64,000 nt of DNA from positions 558,001-622,000 of the forward strand of contig CAVUVQ010000002.1 in assembly GCA_963744875.1 (NCBI GenBank), written 5' to 3'. This DNA comes from JACDAE01 sp963744875 (GTDB lineage: Bacteria; Chloroflexota; Ktedonobacteria; Ktedonobacterales; Ktedonobacteraceae). A model generated the notes under the pieces. It was not told the origin of the DNA, made no database searches, and worked only from the letters and a program-made list of their open reading frames with translations. This document shows, one piece after another, positions 6,730 to 15,921 of this stretch. Within the stretch, counting starts at the first letter, position 1, and every line of letters starts with the position of its first letter. A program made the position numbers and the translations under genes.

Positions 6730-8631
6730 ATGAGTCAGAATTATGGAGCGTTGCGTATTGTACGCGTGCGTGCCTCTGCTGATATAGCATCCAGTGGGCG
6801 GGACCGTTATCCCTCAGGCTGGTTGCCTGAAGAGCGATTGGTACACCTGCTGAAAAAGCCAGAGACCACGATCGGGCGAGCTTTAAGCAATGATATTATC
6901 TTGATGGAGCCGACCGTCTCGCGCGAACATGCTCGCCTTGTAAGAACTGAACATGGCTGGTTAATTTTCAACTTGACGGCGCAAAATGTGGTGCGCGTCA
7001 ATGGACACGTCGTGACCGGAGGAGATTGCCAGGTGTTGCAGCCGCAGGATTTCCTCGTATTAGGCAATACAATGCTTCAGTTAATTGCCCCACAGGAGAA
7101 TATTTCTGACGAAGCCACGCAAATTTTGTCATCCTCTTTGCCACCATTTTCCAGTTCGTCGCCTTCTCCTCAAGCGTTTCAGGATCTTTCGCATGAAGTT
7201 CCATCGCATGAAAATGGACGACGGAATGGACATGAAAATAGTTTTTTAAAGCTATTTAAGACCACTAAAACTGAACAATTGAATGGGGCGGAGGAGGCAA
7301 TCGATGAGCAAAGATTTGCCACACCGCCGTCATTGCGTATCGTGCATTCTATGTCAGAGCAGTCTGAAGCGGAACAACTCTCCCCGGCATGGGACGAGGA
7401 AGAGGCAAGTTTGCTAGGGGCGGGCGTAACGATGCAATTTGCCTTGCCACAACGGATGGGAATACGTACACGTTGGTTGATTGCAGGGGTGGGGATCAGT
7501 ATTCTTGTCATAAGTGCGATTATTACCATCGTGTTGAATAGCGTGATTGGGATATCGGCCCTGACGCAAAATGGACCTTCAAGTATTGTGGCGGCACTCA
7601 CTATTCCTTTAATCCCCGCCCTGGTGATCAATATGCTGGTGAGTTTTATCGATCGCTATGAGCGTGAACCCTGGTTTTTGCGCCTGGCAGCATTTCTCTG
7701 GGGGGCTATTATCGCAATCCCTCCATCCTTATTTATCGAAAAAAGTGTTATTAGCCTGATGCAACCAATCTGGGGCCAAAATGATCTGCTCTTTTCCATT
7801 TTTAAAGGACTCAATGCTGGTATTACAGAAGAATCAGTAAAAGGTCTGGGTCTACTCTTACTTTTTGTGGTGTTGCGAGACGAATTTGATAACGTGACAG
7901 ACGGTATTGTGTATGGGGCACTGATCGGTGCCGGGTTCGCTATGGTAGAGAACTTCGTCTATTTTGCTTTATACTCAAGAGATTTTCTGGCATTTCTAAT
8001 CGTTGGGCGTGTCGTGTTGGGCTGGCTCTCGCATTCAACTTTTACAATCTGTTTTGGTGCTGCGCTTGGTTATATGCGTCACACACACATACGTTGGCGG
8101 CAGATAGTAATCCCACTGCTGGGCTATCTGGTTGCAGTGGGATTGCACAGCGTCTTTGATTTTGTAGATTTTTTCGCCAACGCTATTGCATTCAATGATC
8201 CAGGCTTAGTTACCGTTTCATTAATCGCAATAATTTGTAATTATATTCCCCCATTTATCGCCCAGCTAGGTCTGCTCTATGTCCTGATCAAGTCCCTGGC
8301 GCATGAAGCTGCGGTTATCAGAGAGTTCCTTGCTTTTGAAGTGAGCAATGGAGTCGTCCGTGTCGACGAGTATGCATTATTGCAAAACTCGTTTCAACGC
8401 ACAAAAGAGGAGCGACGTGTTTTGTGGCATAGTGGGTGGAAGCAATGGATGCGTGTAAGAGCATTATATCAAACCGAGATCGGATTGGCATTTCGTAAAT
8501 GGCATGTCAGTATGGGAGACAAACCCAAGTTGGGTTATCGCCAGCCTGAAGATGCCTATCGTCAACGGATTAAACGCCTGCGTCACGATATTCAAACTGC
8601 TCAAGTACAAAGGGCTGGACATTCCTTATGA
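6730..8631 (+). CDS. FHA-domain PrsW-type intramembrane protease
   Basis: This 633-aa protein joins an N-terminal FHA domain (about residues 40-115; GRALSNDIILMEPTVSREHARL, split here as GRALSN and SREHARL) to a low-complexity linker and a membrane region from about residue 245. The membrane part matches the PrsW glutamic protease family: YEREPW, EESVKG (E367, E368, K371), AMVEN (E407), a LSHSTF and a GLHSVFDF histidine segment, with about eight hydrophobic helices. FHA domains bind phosphothreonine peptides; PrsW proteins cleave membrane substrates such as anti-sigma factors. A phosphorylation-gated protease is therefore inferred. It is monocistronic, followed by 325 bp of regulatory DNA. 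The ATG lacks a strong ribosome-binding site. Confidence 0.8.
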   Translation: MSQNYGALRIVRVRASADIASSGRDRYPSGWLPEERLVHLLKKPETTIGRALSNDIILMEPTVSREHARLVRTEHGWLIFNLTAQNVVRVNGHVVTGGDCQVLQPQDFLVLGNTMLQLIAPQENISDEATQILSSSLPPFSSSSPSPQAFQDLSHEVPSHENGRRNGHENSFLKLFKTTKTEQLNGAEEAIDEQRFATPPSLRIVHSMSEQSEAEQLSPAWDEEEASLLGAGVTMQFALPQRMGIRTRWLIAGVGISILVISAIITIVLNSVIGISALTQNGPSSIVAALTIPLIPALVINMLVSFIDRYEREPWFLRLAAFLWGAIIAIPPSLFIEKSVISLMQPIWGQNDLLFSIFKGLNAGITEESVKGLGLLLLFVVLRDEFDNVTDGIVYGALIGAGFAMVENFVYFALYSRDFLAFLIVGRVVLGWLSHSTFTICFGAALGYMRHTHIRWRQIVIPLLGYLVAVGLHSVFDFVDFFANAIAFNDPGLVTVSLIAIICNYIPPFIAQLGLLYVLIKSLAHEAAVIREFLAFEVSNGVVRVDEYALLQNSFQRTKEERRVLWHSGWKQWMRVRALYQTEIGLAFRKWHVSMGDKPKLGYRQPEDAYRQRIKRLRHDIQTAQVQRAGHSL

Positions 8632-8772
8632 CGAGGAATATTTATACAGAAGACAAAGAGAAAGAGCCTGGTGAATAAATGGTGATAAGTTAGAAGCGGT
8701 GGAGGAGAGACGGCGAAGTCAGGTGTGTTACACTATACACCACAGGTTAGTAATAGCTCAACGGTGAGAAAG

Positions 8773-8803
8773 TTGACGCAAGCCCGTGTGGGTATGGTAT
8801 ACT
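8773..8803 (+). promoter_or_regulatory. Putative promoter of the sensor kinase operon
   Basis: TTGACG (8773-8778) and TATACT (8798-8803) are separated by 19 bp, longer than the optimum. It lies 150 bp upstream of the kinase start and just ahead of the iterated operator at 8841-8905. Confidence 0.35.
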
Positions 8804-8840
8804 TTGTTGCGGTACGAGGGGAATAATTTGTAGCGCTTCG

Positions 8841-8905
8841 TGTTACATTATGTTACATTGTATGCCTTATAAGAAAAATGTAACACAATGTAACATAATG
8901 TAATT
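8841..8905. promoter_or_regulatory. Five-copy operator: TGTTACATT direct and inverted at 10-bp pitch
   Basis: TGTTACATT occurs at 8841 and 8851; its reverse complement AATGTAACA occurs at 8877 and 8887, and AATGTAATT (7 of 9 kept) at 8897. Within each group the copies start exactly 10 bp apart, one helical turn, and the two groups face each other across 17 bp. This is what a cooperatively bound regulator site looks like. It sits between the putative promoter and the kinase start at 8957. The regulator is unknown. Confidence 0.7.
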
Positions 8906-8914
8906 ATATTTGTG

Positions 8915-8929
8915 TAGGGAACGTGTTTA
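8915..8929 (+). promoter_or_regulatory. 15-bp motif shared with the region before the nuo-like cluster
   Basis: TAGGGAACGTGTTTA is present here, 28 bp before the kinase start, and again at 25380-25394. GGAAC is reminiscent of ECF sigma -35 boxes, but I see no conserved -10 partner. Function unknown. Confidence 0.4.
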
Positions 8930-8956
8930 CGAGGCTTATGGCACCTGAGAATACAA

Positions 8957-11722
8957 ATGGAAGAGAGATCACAAACGTCTATTTTTGAAGAGTCTGCTAT
9001 TGTCGAACGGGTGGCACGTATTGTTTCCAGCGTTCGTGGAATACGACCTGACTATACACGGCTTGCCGCTGAATTAGAGCAAGCTATCTCTTTTGATATA
9101 TTCGGGATTGTGTTGCTGCGTCATGATCGTCTGGCGGTGCGGGTCGTGGTATGTCGGCGTGAGGGGGGGAGCTGGCAGACGTTGCAACATCAATTGCCAC
9201 GCGAAGAGTCAATGTTGGCGCGGATATTGCAAGAGCCAGAAATGGTGGTGAATGAATATCCTATGGGCCTGGATGGACCTCCATCGGTAAGTGGTGATGC
9301 TCTCAGTGGATTTCATCAGTTGCGTTCAACGCTTATTGTACCGCTAAGAGTTGAGGATAGTGTACTGGGAACGCTTGAACTGGGGAGTACAGTTGAGCAT
9401 ATTTATACAGATGTTACGTTGCAGCGCTTAGTAGGTGCTGTTGCACAGGTTGTAGCTTCTGCTATTGAAAGTGCGCAGCTTGGTGGAAGTGCCGAGATTC
9501 AAAATCGGCAACGCCAGGTTTTAAAGAATGTTTCCAGCGCCCTTACTTCGAAGATGGATCTCTCAACGATTCTGAATCAGATTGTGAATGGCATTGCGGA
9601 GTCGTTGAATGTGGCTTCTTTAATTGTGATGCAAGAGCGTCGTGAGGGGCATTTGCGTGTAGAAGCACATGCAGGTCTAGATGTGGAAACGTTGGAGCGT
9701 GCGTTTGCCCATTCTATACCGATCAGTGAACAATGTATCATTGGTCAATCATTGCAGCAACGACGCCCATTTTTCTCTCAGGATATCGCCAAAGATGCAC
9801 GTTTTCCACGTAGCAACGAATTATTTTCGCAATTTGACATCCACTCCGTTTTTTGTTATCCCCTTGTAACTGGGACAACGGTTTACGGTGCCTTATTACT
9901 TTGTTCAACGGAGCCAGGTGGCTTTACCCCACTAAAAATAGATATCCTCTCACTTTTTGCCAGTCAGGCGACCGTAGCAATTCATAATGGCATCTTGTTA
10001 GCGTCAGCACATCAACGCAGCCGTTTTCAAGAAGCGATAGAGCACCTTGAGCGTGCACATTATGAATCTACCACTACTTCTCATGCGTATGAATCTTCTG
10101 AGCGAGAAGAGCAAGCCGAGTATAAGCAGTTTATGCAGATGCGAGAAGAGACGCAGCGCATCTTTGGGGTCAGCTTTGCCAGCCTCATGCGTTTTATTGG
10201 CGACCATCTGTTGACCCAGAGTGAACAGGGGCTGCAGGCTATTTTATCCGAAGAGCAAGATGATCCTTTTGCCATGGTGGAAGGGATGTTCAACGATGAG
10301 GAGAGAGACGTACCATTTCTGGAGCCAGGGTTTGTTCAGGAAGGGGATAGCCTGGATGATGAGCGTAAAGAGCCACTTGCAGACACCCTTTCACTTTTGA
10401 CACAGACGGCAGAAGCCGCATTAGCACGTACTGGCATGTTGAGTGAACTGAGTCGCTTACTGCTACAGGTGAAACAATCAACTGACGGAGTGAAAGATGC
10501 GTGGTTTGTGATTGATTTCAGGGGCAATTGTGTCTATCTGAACCCTGCGGCTGAAATGTTGTGCGATATACGGCTAGAACAGATTACCGCTACCTACAGT
10601 CTGCATTTTTTGGAGCAGGTAAACGCGCATATCACGATAGAATCCGCATTTTCCAAGCTGCTTCCTCGTGTAAGAAATGTGGAAGAGGTGCAGCAGTATT
10701 TACAAGAGTTTATGCTTGGGAATGTATACCAACAAGAGTTGCGTTGTGTGCTGGCGGAGGAACCATTGTACGCCCCTGTGATGCACCAGGGGATGAATGG
10801 GCGCCGTTCTCTTTCAGAGCATGTTTCTTCTGACCATTACTACCAATTTACGCGCTACCCACTTTATAATCAGCAGGGCCAGATCAGTGCAAACGCGTTA
10901 CAGGTTCGGGATGTGACGGAACAGGTGCGTGACGAGAAGAACCGTTCAACGCTCCTATCAGCGGTATCACACGACTTGCGCACTCCATTGACCACCATCA
11001 AAGCGGCAGTGACCGGACTGCTGCAGGCAGATGTTGAATGGGAGGAGCACGATCGCCGTGCGATGCTGGAGGATATCGATGTGGAGGCCGATCATCTCAC
11101 CGTACTGGTCAATGCATTAGTTGAACTCTCACGTATAGAGATGGGGGCATTAGTGCTTGAGAAGGAGTGGTGCGATGTTACAGAGGTGGTATATGGAGCA
11201 TTAATGAAGGTAGAGCGTGTGTTGGCAGGGAGAGCGGTGTGTACACAATTTCCAGCCCACCTTCCACTCGTTTATGTTGACCATGTGCAATTGGAGCGTG
11301 TTTTTTATAATTTGCTAGAGAATGTCGTCCGTAGTAGTTCACAGCAATTAGAGATTGGCATCCAGGTAGAGGTTGTTGGAGAGAGCCAAAAGCTCTTGTG
11401 CGTACGCGTGCTTGACTATGCTTATGAAGTGCCAGAGCAAGAACGTGAGCGTATTTTTCAGTCTTTTTATAGTCCCGGTTCCGATAGTAATGGATTAGGC
11501 CTGGCGATCTGTAAGGGTATTATTGAGGCGCACCAGGGACATATCAAAGTAGAGGGACTTTCAGGCGGGGGATCATGTTTTGTTTTCACCATTCCTATTT
11601 ATCCTCAAACCGCACCAGAGAAGCTTTCGTTGACAGGTGGCTGGGTAACGCAACCGCTTATATCTCGTTCTGTAAAGGAAACAACACAGGTACGTGAAAC
11701 TAGAGGGGAGGATGAGAGATGA
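8957..11722 (+). CDS. GAF-GAF-PAS sensor histidine kinase
   Basis: This 921-aa cytoplasmic kinase shows no transmembrane helix. Two GAF domains occupy roughly residues 10-175 and 185-350, followed by a variable linker and a PAS-like domain at about 505-655 (WFVIDFRGNCVYLNPAAEML). The HisKA box SAVSHDLRTPL places the phosphorylated His at 672. The ATPase part has an N-box (FYNLLENVVRSS) and a G-box (SNGLGLAICKGI). It should autophosphorylate in response to a ligand or redox signal sensed by GAF/PAS and pass phosphate to the response regulator encoded by the next gene, whose ATG overlaps its stop (ATGA). The ATG at 8957 follows an operator-rich 325-bp intergenic region. Confidence 0.88.
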   Translation: MEERSQTSIFEESAIVERVARIVSSVRGIRPDYTRLAAELEQAISFDIFGIVLLRHDRLAVRVVVCRREGGSWQTLQHQLPREESMLARILQEPEMVVNEYPMGLDGPPSVSGDALSGFHQLRSTLIVPLRVEDSVLGTLELGSTVEHIYTDVTLQRLVGAVAQVVASAIESAQLGGSAEIQNRQRQVLKNVSSALTSKMDLSTILNQIVNGIAESLNVASLIVMQERREGHLRVEAHAGLDVETLERAFAHSIPISEQCIIGQSLQQRRPFFSQDIAKDARFPRSNELFSQFDIHSVFCYPLVTGTTVYGALLLCSTEPGGFTPLKIDILSLFASQATVAIHNGILLASAHQRSRFQEAIEHLERAHYESTTTSHAYESSEREEQAEYKQFMQMREETQRIFGVSFASLMRFIGDHLLTQSEQGLQAILSEEQDDPFAMVEGMFNDEERDVPFLEPGFVQEGDSLDDERKEPLADTLSLLTQTAEAALARTGMLSELSRLLLQVKQSTDGVKDAWFVIDFRGNCVYLNPAAEMLCDIRLEQITATYSLHFLEQVNAHITIESAFSKLLPRVRNVEEVQQYLQEFMLGNVYQQELRCVLAEEPLYAPVMHQGMNGRRSLSEHVSSDHYYQFTRYPLYNQQGQISANALQVRDVTEQVRDEKNRSTLLSAVSHDLRTPLTTIKAAVTGLLQADVEWEEHDRRAMLEDIDVEADHLTVLVNALVELSRIEMGALVLEKEWCDVTEVVYGALMKVERVLAGRAVCTQFPAHLPLVYVDHVQLERVFYNLLENVVRSSSQQLEIGIQVEVVGESQKLLCVRVLDYAYEVPEQERERIFQSFYSPGSDSNGLGLAICKGIIEAHQGHIKVEGLSGGGSCFVFTIPIYPQTAPEKLSLTGGWVTQPLISRSVKETTQVRETRGEDER

Positions 11723-12444
11723 GAGCAAAGGGGAAGCGCATACTCGTGGTTGATGATGAGATTCCTATTCAGCGTATTTTACGTCGTAATCTTACTGCGG
11801 GGGGGTATGAGGTACTGGTCGCTGGCGACGGTGCACAGGCGATAGAGATGGTGCAGATGCAGCAACCAGATCTGGTATTGCTTGATCTTTATTTGCCGGG
11901 TGGACTGAATGGGCTGGATGTGTGTATAAAAATTCGCGATCTCTCACCCCAACTGCCAGTGATTGTATTGTCGGCGGCGACTGAAGAGAAGCAGAAAGTG
12001 CGTGCGCTTGATCTGGGTGCCGATGATTATCTTACAAAACCGTTTAGCAATGATGAGTTACAGGCCAGGGTGCGTGCATGTTTACGGCGTGCCCAGGTAA
12101 CGGAAGTGACCAGCGAGCGCGAGCCAGAGGAACTTGGTAGCGAAGATGGCTATTTGTATATGAATATCGCGCGTCGTATGGTGCGTGTTGGTGAAAATGA
12201 GGTACGCCTGACCCCGACGGAATTTGAATTATTACGACAATTGATGTTATATGCCGGGAAAGTGTTGACGCATCGTTCTTTATTAAGAGCAGTATGGGGC
12301 CCAGAATATGGGGAAGAAGCTGACTACTTGCGCGTCTATATACGGCAGCTCAGGCTCAAGGTTGAAGTGGAACCCTCTCGTCCACGTTACATCATAACAG
12401 AACCTGGCATAGGATACGTTTTTCGTACACGATTGGAAGGCTAA
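11719..12444 (+). CDS. OmpR/KdpE-type response regulator
   Basis: The 241-aa protein has an N-terminal receiver (ILVVDDE acidic pocket, phospho-acceptor D56 in LVLLDLYLP, lysine in YLTKPF) and a C-terminal winged helix of the OmpR family (VRLTPTEFELLRQLM, then VWGPEYGEEADYLRVYIRQLR). Its start overlaps the kinase stop by four bases, so the two form a cognate pair in one operon. The regulated genes are unknown; the upstream operator at 8841-8905 is a candidate for autoregulation, though nothing in the sequence proves it. Confidence 0.92.
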   Translation: MRAKGKRILVVDDEIPIQRILRRNLTAGGYEVLVAGDGAQAIEMVQMQQPDLVLLDLYLPGGLNGLDVCIKIRDLSPQLPVIVLSAATEEKQKVRALDLGADDYLTKPFSNDELQARVRACLRRAQVTEVTSEREPEELGSEDGYLYMNIARRMVRVGENEVRLTPTEFELLRQLMLYAGKVLTHRSLLRAVWGPEYGEEADYLRVYIRQLRLKVEVEPSRPRYIITEPGIGYVFRTRLEG

Positions 12445-12604
12445 ATAATTAATAGAATTTTAATACCTTATCAAAATTTTTAATAGCTATCTAATGGGAG
12501 GAAGGGTACACTTGCGAGGGGTTACACTCTTTACTTTTTGAGGGGTACCTGTCTGGGGGAGATCAAGTATAACGCTGTTTTCATGATCATTGAGGAAGAA
12601 ACAT

Positions 12605-13438
12605 ATGTATCAATGGCGACCACTGCGTATTTTGTGCGTCGGGTTGCAAGATAATATTGGTCGTGTCGTAACCACCAATATTCAATGTTGGGGTCATGAG
12701 GTAATAGGGTTTCCCACTGCTTTAACAATGGACGTTGAGAGTGAAGCAAGTGATGAATTTTCTGTGTTGGAGGGAGATATTCTTCTGTATGATGTAGATG
12801 CTTCTGTCTCCTTCTTGAAAAAAGGAGATGGTATATCTGCTTTACAGCAGAATATATTTGTAGCGGGCAGACAACGCTTGCGAGCTTCTCTAACAATTGC
12901 TTTGAGTAGTCGTTCAGTTTCGCGTAATATGCTTGAGCAGATTGGAGCGGTTGCCTTGTTGCAAATGCCGTTTGAGATGGGCCATTTGCAACGCTATCTA
13001 AGCGTGCTGCAACGCCTTTTGTTTGCCACACCCAGGCGTGGTTCAGGAACATCCAGGCGTGAGAAAGTGCGTGTGTTGATAGTAGATGATGACGTAAATC
13101 TTGCGCATGCAGTACAACAATGTTTACTTTATGAATCAGGGTATGAGGTAGAGGTGGCATATAATGGCCTGGAGGCATTAGAGCAATGGTTAGATTGGTA
13201 TCCCGAATGTATTGTGACAGATCTTATTATGCCATGGATGAATGGTTATCAGGTTATGCGCTGCCTTGCAGTGGGAGCGGAACATATGATGCCGGGTTTT
13301 GTCGTGATGAGTGCCTTACCTTCGCTGGAGGGAACACGTGCTCGCTCATATCTAGAAGGGAAATCCGTTGCATATGTTGATAAGCCATTTCATGTTGAAC
13401 ATCTATTACATGCAATTAAGCAAGTTTGTGCTGAATAA
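12605..13438 (+). CDS. Double receiver protein, N-terminal copy degenerate
   Basis: I start at ATG 12605 (GAGGAAG six bases upstream) rather than the TTG at 12590. The 277-aa protein has a C-terminal receiver domain from about residue 150 (VRVLIVDDD, CIVTDLIMPWMNGYQ, VDKPF) with all key residues. The N-terminal 140 residues have receiver-like hydrophobic strands (RILCVGL, GDILLYDVD) but lack the usual acidic pair, so this half is probably a pseudo-receiver. There is no output domain. It stands 161 bp after the kinase/regulator pair and ahead of the chemosensory operon, so it may link the two or act as a phosphate sink. That role is inference. Confidence 0.75.
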   Translation: MYQWRPLRILCVGLQDNIGRVVTTNIQCWGHEVIGFPTALTMDVESEASDEFSVLEGDILLYDVDASVSFLKKGDGISALQQNIFVAGRQRLRASLTIALSSRSVSRNMLEQIGAVALLQMPFEMGHLQRYLSVLQRLLFATPRRGSGTSRREKVRVLIVDDDVNLAHAVQQCLLYESGYEVEVAYNGLEALEQWLDWYPECIVTDLIMPWMNGYQVMRCLAVGAEHMMPGFVVMSALPSLEGTRARSYLEGKSVAYVDKPFHVEHLLHAIKQVCAE

Positions 13439-13520
13439 TACATGAAAATCGAGAAAAAAGAGAAAAACTGTGGGGAAGAAATAGTTTTCGTAGGCTAGTC
13501 TGGTAAAGGAACTGGATAAG

Positions 13521-14927
13521 ATGGAGCAGCAGGATCGTATCATGGATGGAGACTTGCAAACGTTGGGTCTTCAATCTATTCTAAAAATGCTCGCCCTCAG
13601 TGGGAAATCTGGCAAGCTCTTTGTGTCTTCAGGACCGGAGACGCTCTCTATCAGCCTGCGTAAGGGTCAAATCGTAGGATTGCACGAAGATGGAGTGCCG
13701 CAGCCTGATTTACTCGGCATGCTTTGTTTGATAGGCCGTTTGGATCCAGCACGTGCGCAGACGATACGTGAAGTGGCCCAGGGGGATATGCAGATGGCCC
13801 TGGCGCTACTGGTTGAGCGTGGATGGATGACCGCAAATGAGATGCAGCGTCGCCTTGAGTTCACTGTTACTCAATCAACAGGTCACGCGATGCGTTGGGT
13901 CAATGGCCGTTTTGCTTTTCATCGACAACTGGTTCCCATGGAGAGCCGAATGCAGCCATTAGATGTTGATTCGGTCTTACTAGAGGCGCTCCGTCAGGCT
14001 GATGAGTGGGAAGAAATAGCTAATGAAGGTGTGAGAAACCTGGCGCGTACCACGGTCGCCCGCTGGCAGCCAGAGGTGAGCAGAGATGTACGAAGCCTCG
14101 GTTTAAATCAAGAGAGCATTGAAGTGCTCTGCCTCTCGAATGGTGAACTTCCCTTACAAGCAATCTCGTTAGTGCTTATGACTCCTGAGGCGCGGGTTGC
14201 GCGTATCATGCATCACCTGGTTGAGCTTAACCTGATAGAGGTAGTGGATACAGCGTTAGAGACAGAGCTACAGCAAGATCTCTCCAATATTATTATTAAG
14301 TGCCAATATACACTTGCGCAGCAGCGCACTGCCACGAATGCGGATCAACATCTCCTCGGTTTGATCACCACGCTTGCTGAATGTATCAATGGCCTGCTCA
14401 TTCATCATGGAAAATATGCAAGAACCTTGCGTGGACGCGGCCATATTCCCCCTATGGATGTTGTGCGTTATTTAGAGCGTCGTTTCACGCAACCCCTACA
14501 GATGTTGGCACGCCAACAGTATCCGATCCTGGATACAACAACGTTTGCTTATGGTCAATTGGATTGTGAGCCTATTTTAAGCCTGAATAAGGTTGTAAAA
14601 GGTGATCAATTGGAGGAGTTTTACTGGGAAGGTGTGCAGGGGCTTGCGGCGTTCCTGCGGCTGATTTTCGCGGAATTGTTGCGTGATGAGGTTGGCAATT
14701 CCCATACTGGTCGTCAGTTGAATGTTGCATGGAAGATTTTTCTATCTGAAATTGAGCACGAAGTGCAGCAATATCAGGTTTATCGTGCACATCGTAATAC
14801 ACAAATAGCACGAGGTCGTGATGGTATAGCATCCTCCCCCCCCGGCATCGTACAACAAAGGAGTGGGGTTCCACATGGTGAAGGAGAAGCGTTCTGGTCG
14901 CCTGAAACAAGAAGGAGGTCAATATAA
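13521..14927 (+). CDS. PATAN (DUF4388) domain protein, PixG/PatA-like without receiver
   Basis: The 468-aa protein starts with a PATAN/DUF4388 signature (GDLQTLGLQSILKMLALSGK, LFVSSGPETLSISLRKGQIV) over about residues 8-110. The rest is alpha-helical with no recognised domain; a second helical region at 280-430 may be an oligomerisation part. In cyanobacterial Pix/Pil clusters the first gene (pixG) is a PATAN protein that ends in a receiver; here that receiver is absent, and the separate CheY gene follows immediately (stop and ATG adjoin at 14927/14928). It is likely the output or regulatory element of this chemosensory system, for example acting on type IV pili. Start ATG has AAAGGA upstream. 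Confidence 0.75.
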   Translation: MEQQDRIMDGDLQTLGLQSILKMLALSGKSGKLFVSSGPETLSISLRKGQIVGLHEDGVPQPDLLGMLCLIGRLDPARAQTIREVAQGDMQMALALLVERGWMTANEMQRRLEFTVTQSTGHAMRWVNGRFAFHRQLVPMESRMQPLDVDSVLLEALRQADEWEEIANEGVRNLARTTVARWQPEVSRDVRSLGLNQESIEVLCLSNGELPLQAISLVLMTPEARVARIMHHLVELNLIEVVDTALETELQQDLSNIIIKCQYTLAQQRTATNADQHLLGLITTLAECINGLLIHHGKYARTLRGRGHIPPMDVVRYLERRFTQPLQMLARQQYPILDTTTFAYGQLDCEPILSLNKVVKGDQLEEFYWEGVQGLAAFLRLIFAELLRDEVGNSHTGRQLNVAWKIFLSEIEHEVQQYQVYRAHRNTQIARGRDGIASSPPGIVQQRSGVPHGEGEAFWSPETRRRSI

Positions 14928-15359
14928 ATGGCAGAACCAACAGTGCTGGTTGTAGATGATAGTCCTACAGTACGCAAAATTGTCCAGATGACTCTGCAAC
15001 GAGAGCATATTCGTGTGATTACTGCCAGCGATGGTTTAAGTGCACTTACTTCTGTTGCCGACGAAATGCCAGCAGTTATCTTGCTTGATATTCAACTTCC
15101 ACGTATGGATGGGTACCATATTTGCCAGATTATACGAAAAAACTTGCAGTTTCGCCAGATTCCAATTATCATGCTCAGTGGGAAAGATGGTTTGTTTGAT
15201 AAGATGCGTGGGCGACTTGCCGGATCGACGGAGTATCTGACCAAGCCCTTTGATTCTGTAGAATTGGTGCAGACAGTCAAAAAACATCTTGTAAACTGGC
15301 AAGAACGTATGCCTATGCAGCAAGAAGGTATGCGCCCGCGCTTGCGCTATCGTGGTTAA
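14928..15359 (+). CDS. CheY-like response regulator (PilG/PixG-type)
   Basis: This 143-aa single receiver contains VLVVDDSPTVRK, the phospho-acceptor Asp in VILLDIQLPRMDGYH and the conserved Lys in YLTKPF. It has no output domain. The gene touches the preceding PATAN gene end to end and is followed by a second CheY gene, CheW, an MCP and CheA. The order matches cyanobacterial pixGHIJL and pilGHIJ clusters. It should receive phosphate from the CheA at 19015. A short hairpin (CTCTCC / GGAGAG, about 15372-15396) lies just downstream. Confidence 0.9.
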   Translation: MAEPTVLVVDDSPTVRKIVQMTLQREHIRVITASDGLSALTSVADEMPAVILLDIQLPRMDGYHICQIIRKNLQFRQIPIIMLSGKDGLFDKMRGRLAGSTEYLTKPFDSVELVQTVKKHLVNWQERMPMQQEGMRPRLRYRG

Positions 15360-15465
15360 AACCATATGTTCTCTCCACCTCCTCACTATGGGAGAGATCT
15401 GGAAGGAAAATAGCCTTTATTTCCCATTGCACTAGTGTGGTTTATAAAGGAAAGGTTATAATTAG

Positions 15466-15832
15466 ATGCCGGGGCAGAAAGTTCTCGTTGTGGACGATAG
15501 TTGGACGGAATTAACAATGATCGTTGGGCCATTGCGTAATAGTGGGTTTGAAGTTGTCACCGCTGTTGATGGAGATGAGGCAGTAGAGAAGGTTTTTAAA
15601 GAACGTCCACAATGTATTGTGCTCGATGTAGTTTTGCCAAAGCAAAACGGTTTTCAGTTGTGTAGGAAACTCAAGAATTTCGGAGGTGAGCAGACACATT
15701 CCGATTATCTTGTTAACAAGTAAGAGTACTCCGTTAGACAAAGCCTGGGGTCTGCGACAAGGGGCTGATCTCTATCTCACTAAGCCCTTCAATAGCGATG
15801 AGCTAGTCGCCAGTGTACGCCGCCTCATTTAG
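15466..15832 (+). pseudogene. CheY-like response regulator (PixH/PilH-type) broken by one surplus base
   Basis: The frame starting at 15466 reads a normal receiver (VLVVDDSWTE, phospho-Asp in CIVLDVVLPKQNGF) but ends at 15723 after an aberrant tail. From about 15695 the next frame continues perfectly: HIPIILLTSKSTP, ADLYLTKPFNSDEL, stop at 15830-15832. Removing one base near 15694 gives a 121-residue protein, exactly CheY length, with Asp, Thr/Ser and Lys all present. So this is either a sequencing indel or a very recent frameshift. In the intact form it would be the second CheY of the Pix-like operon. Confidence 0.85.
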
Positions 15833-15921
15833 AGGTAGCCAGTAGAGAGACGGAGGGTCCAGCCGGGGATCTTGCGGAGGGGTAGCAAGACAACAGTGTC
15901 TTTGCAATTGGGAGTAATTGA

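Noticed and set aside
12531..13178. 215-codon minus-strand frame opposite the double receiver gene
   Set aside because: Histidine- and leucine-rich shadow of a clear receiver domain coded on the plus strand.
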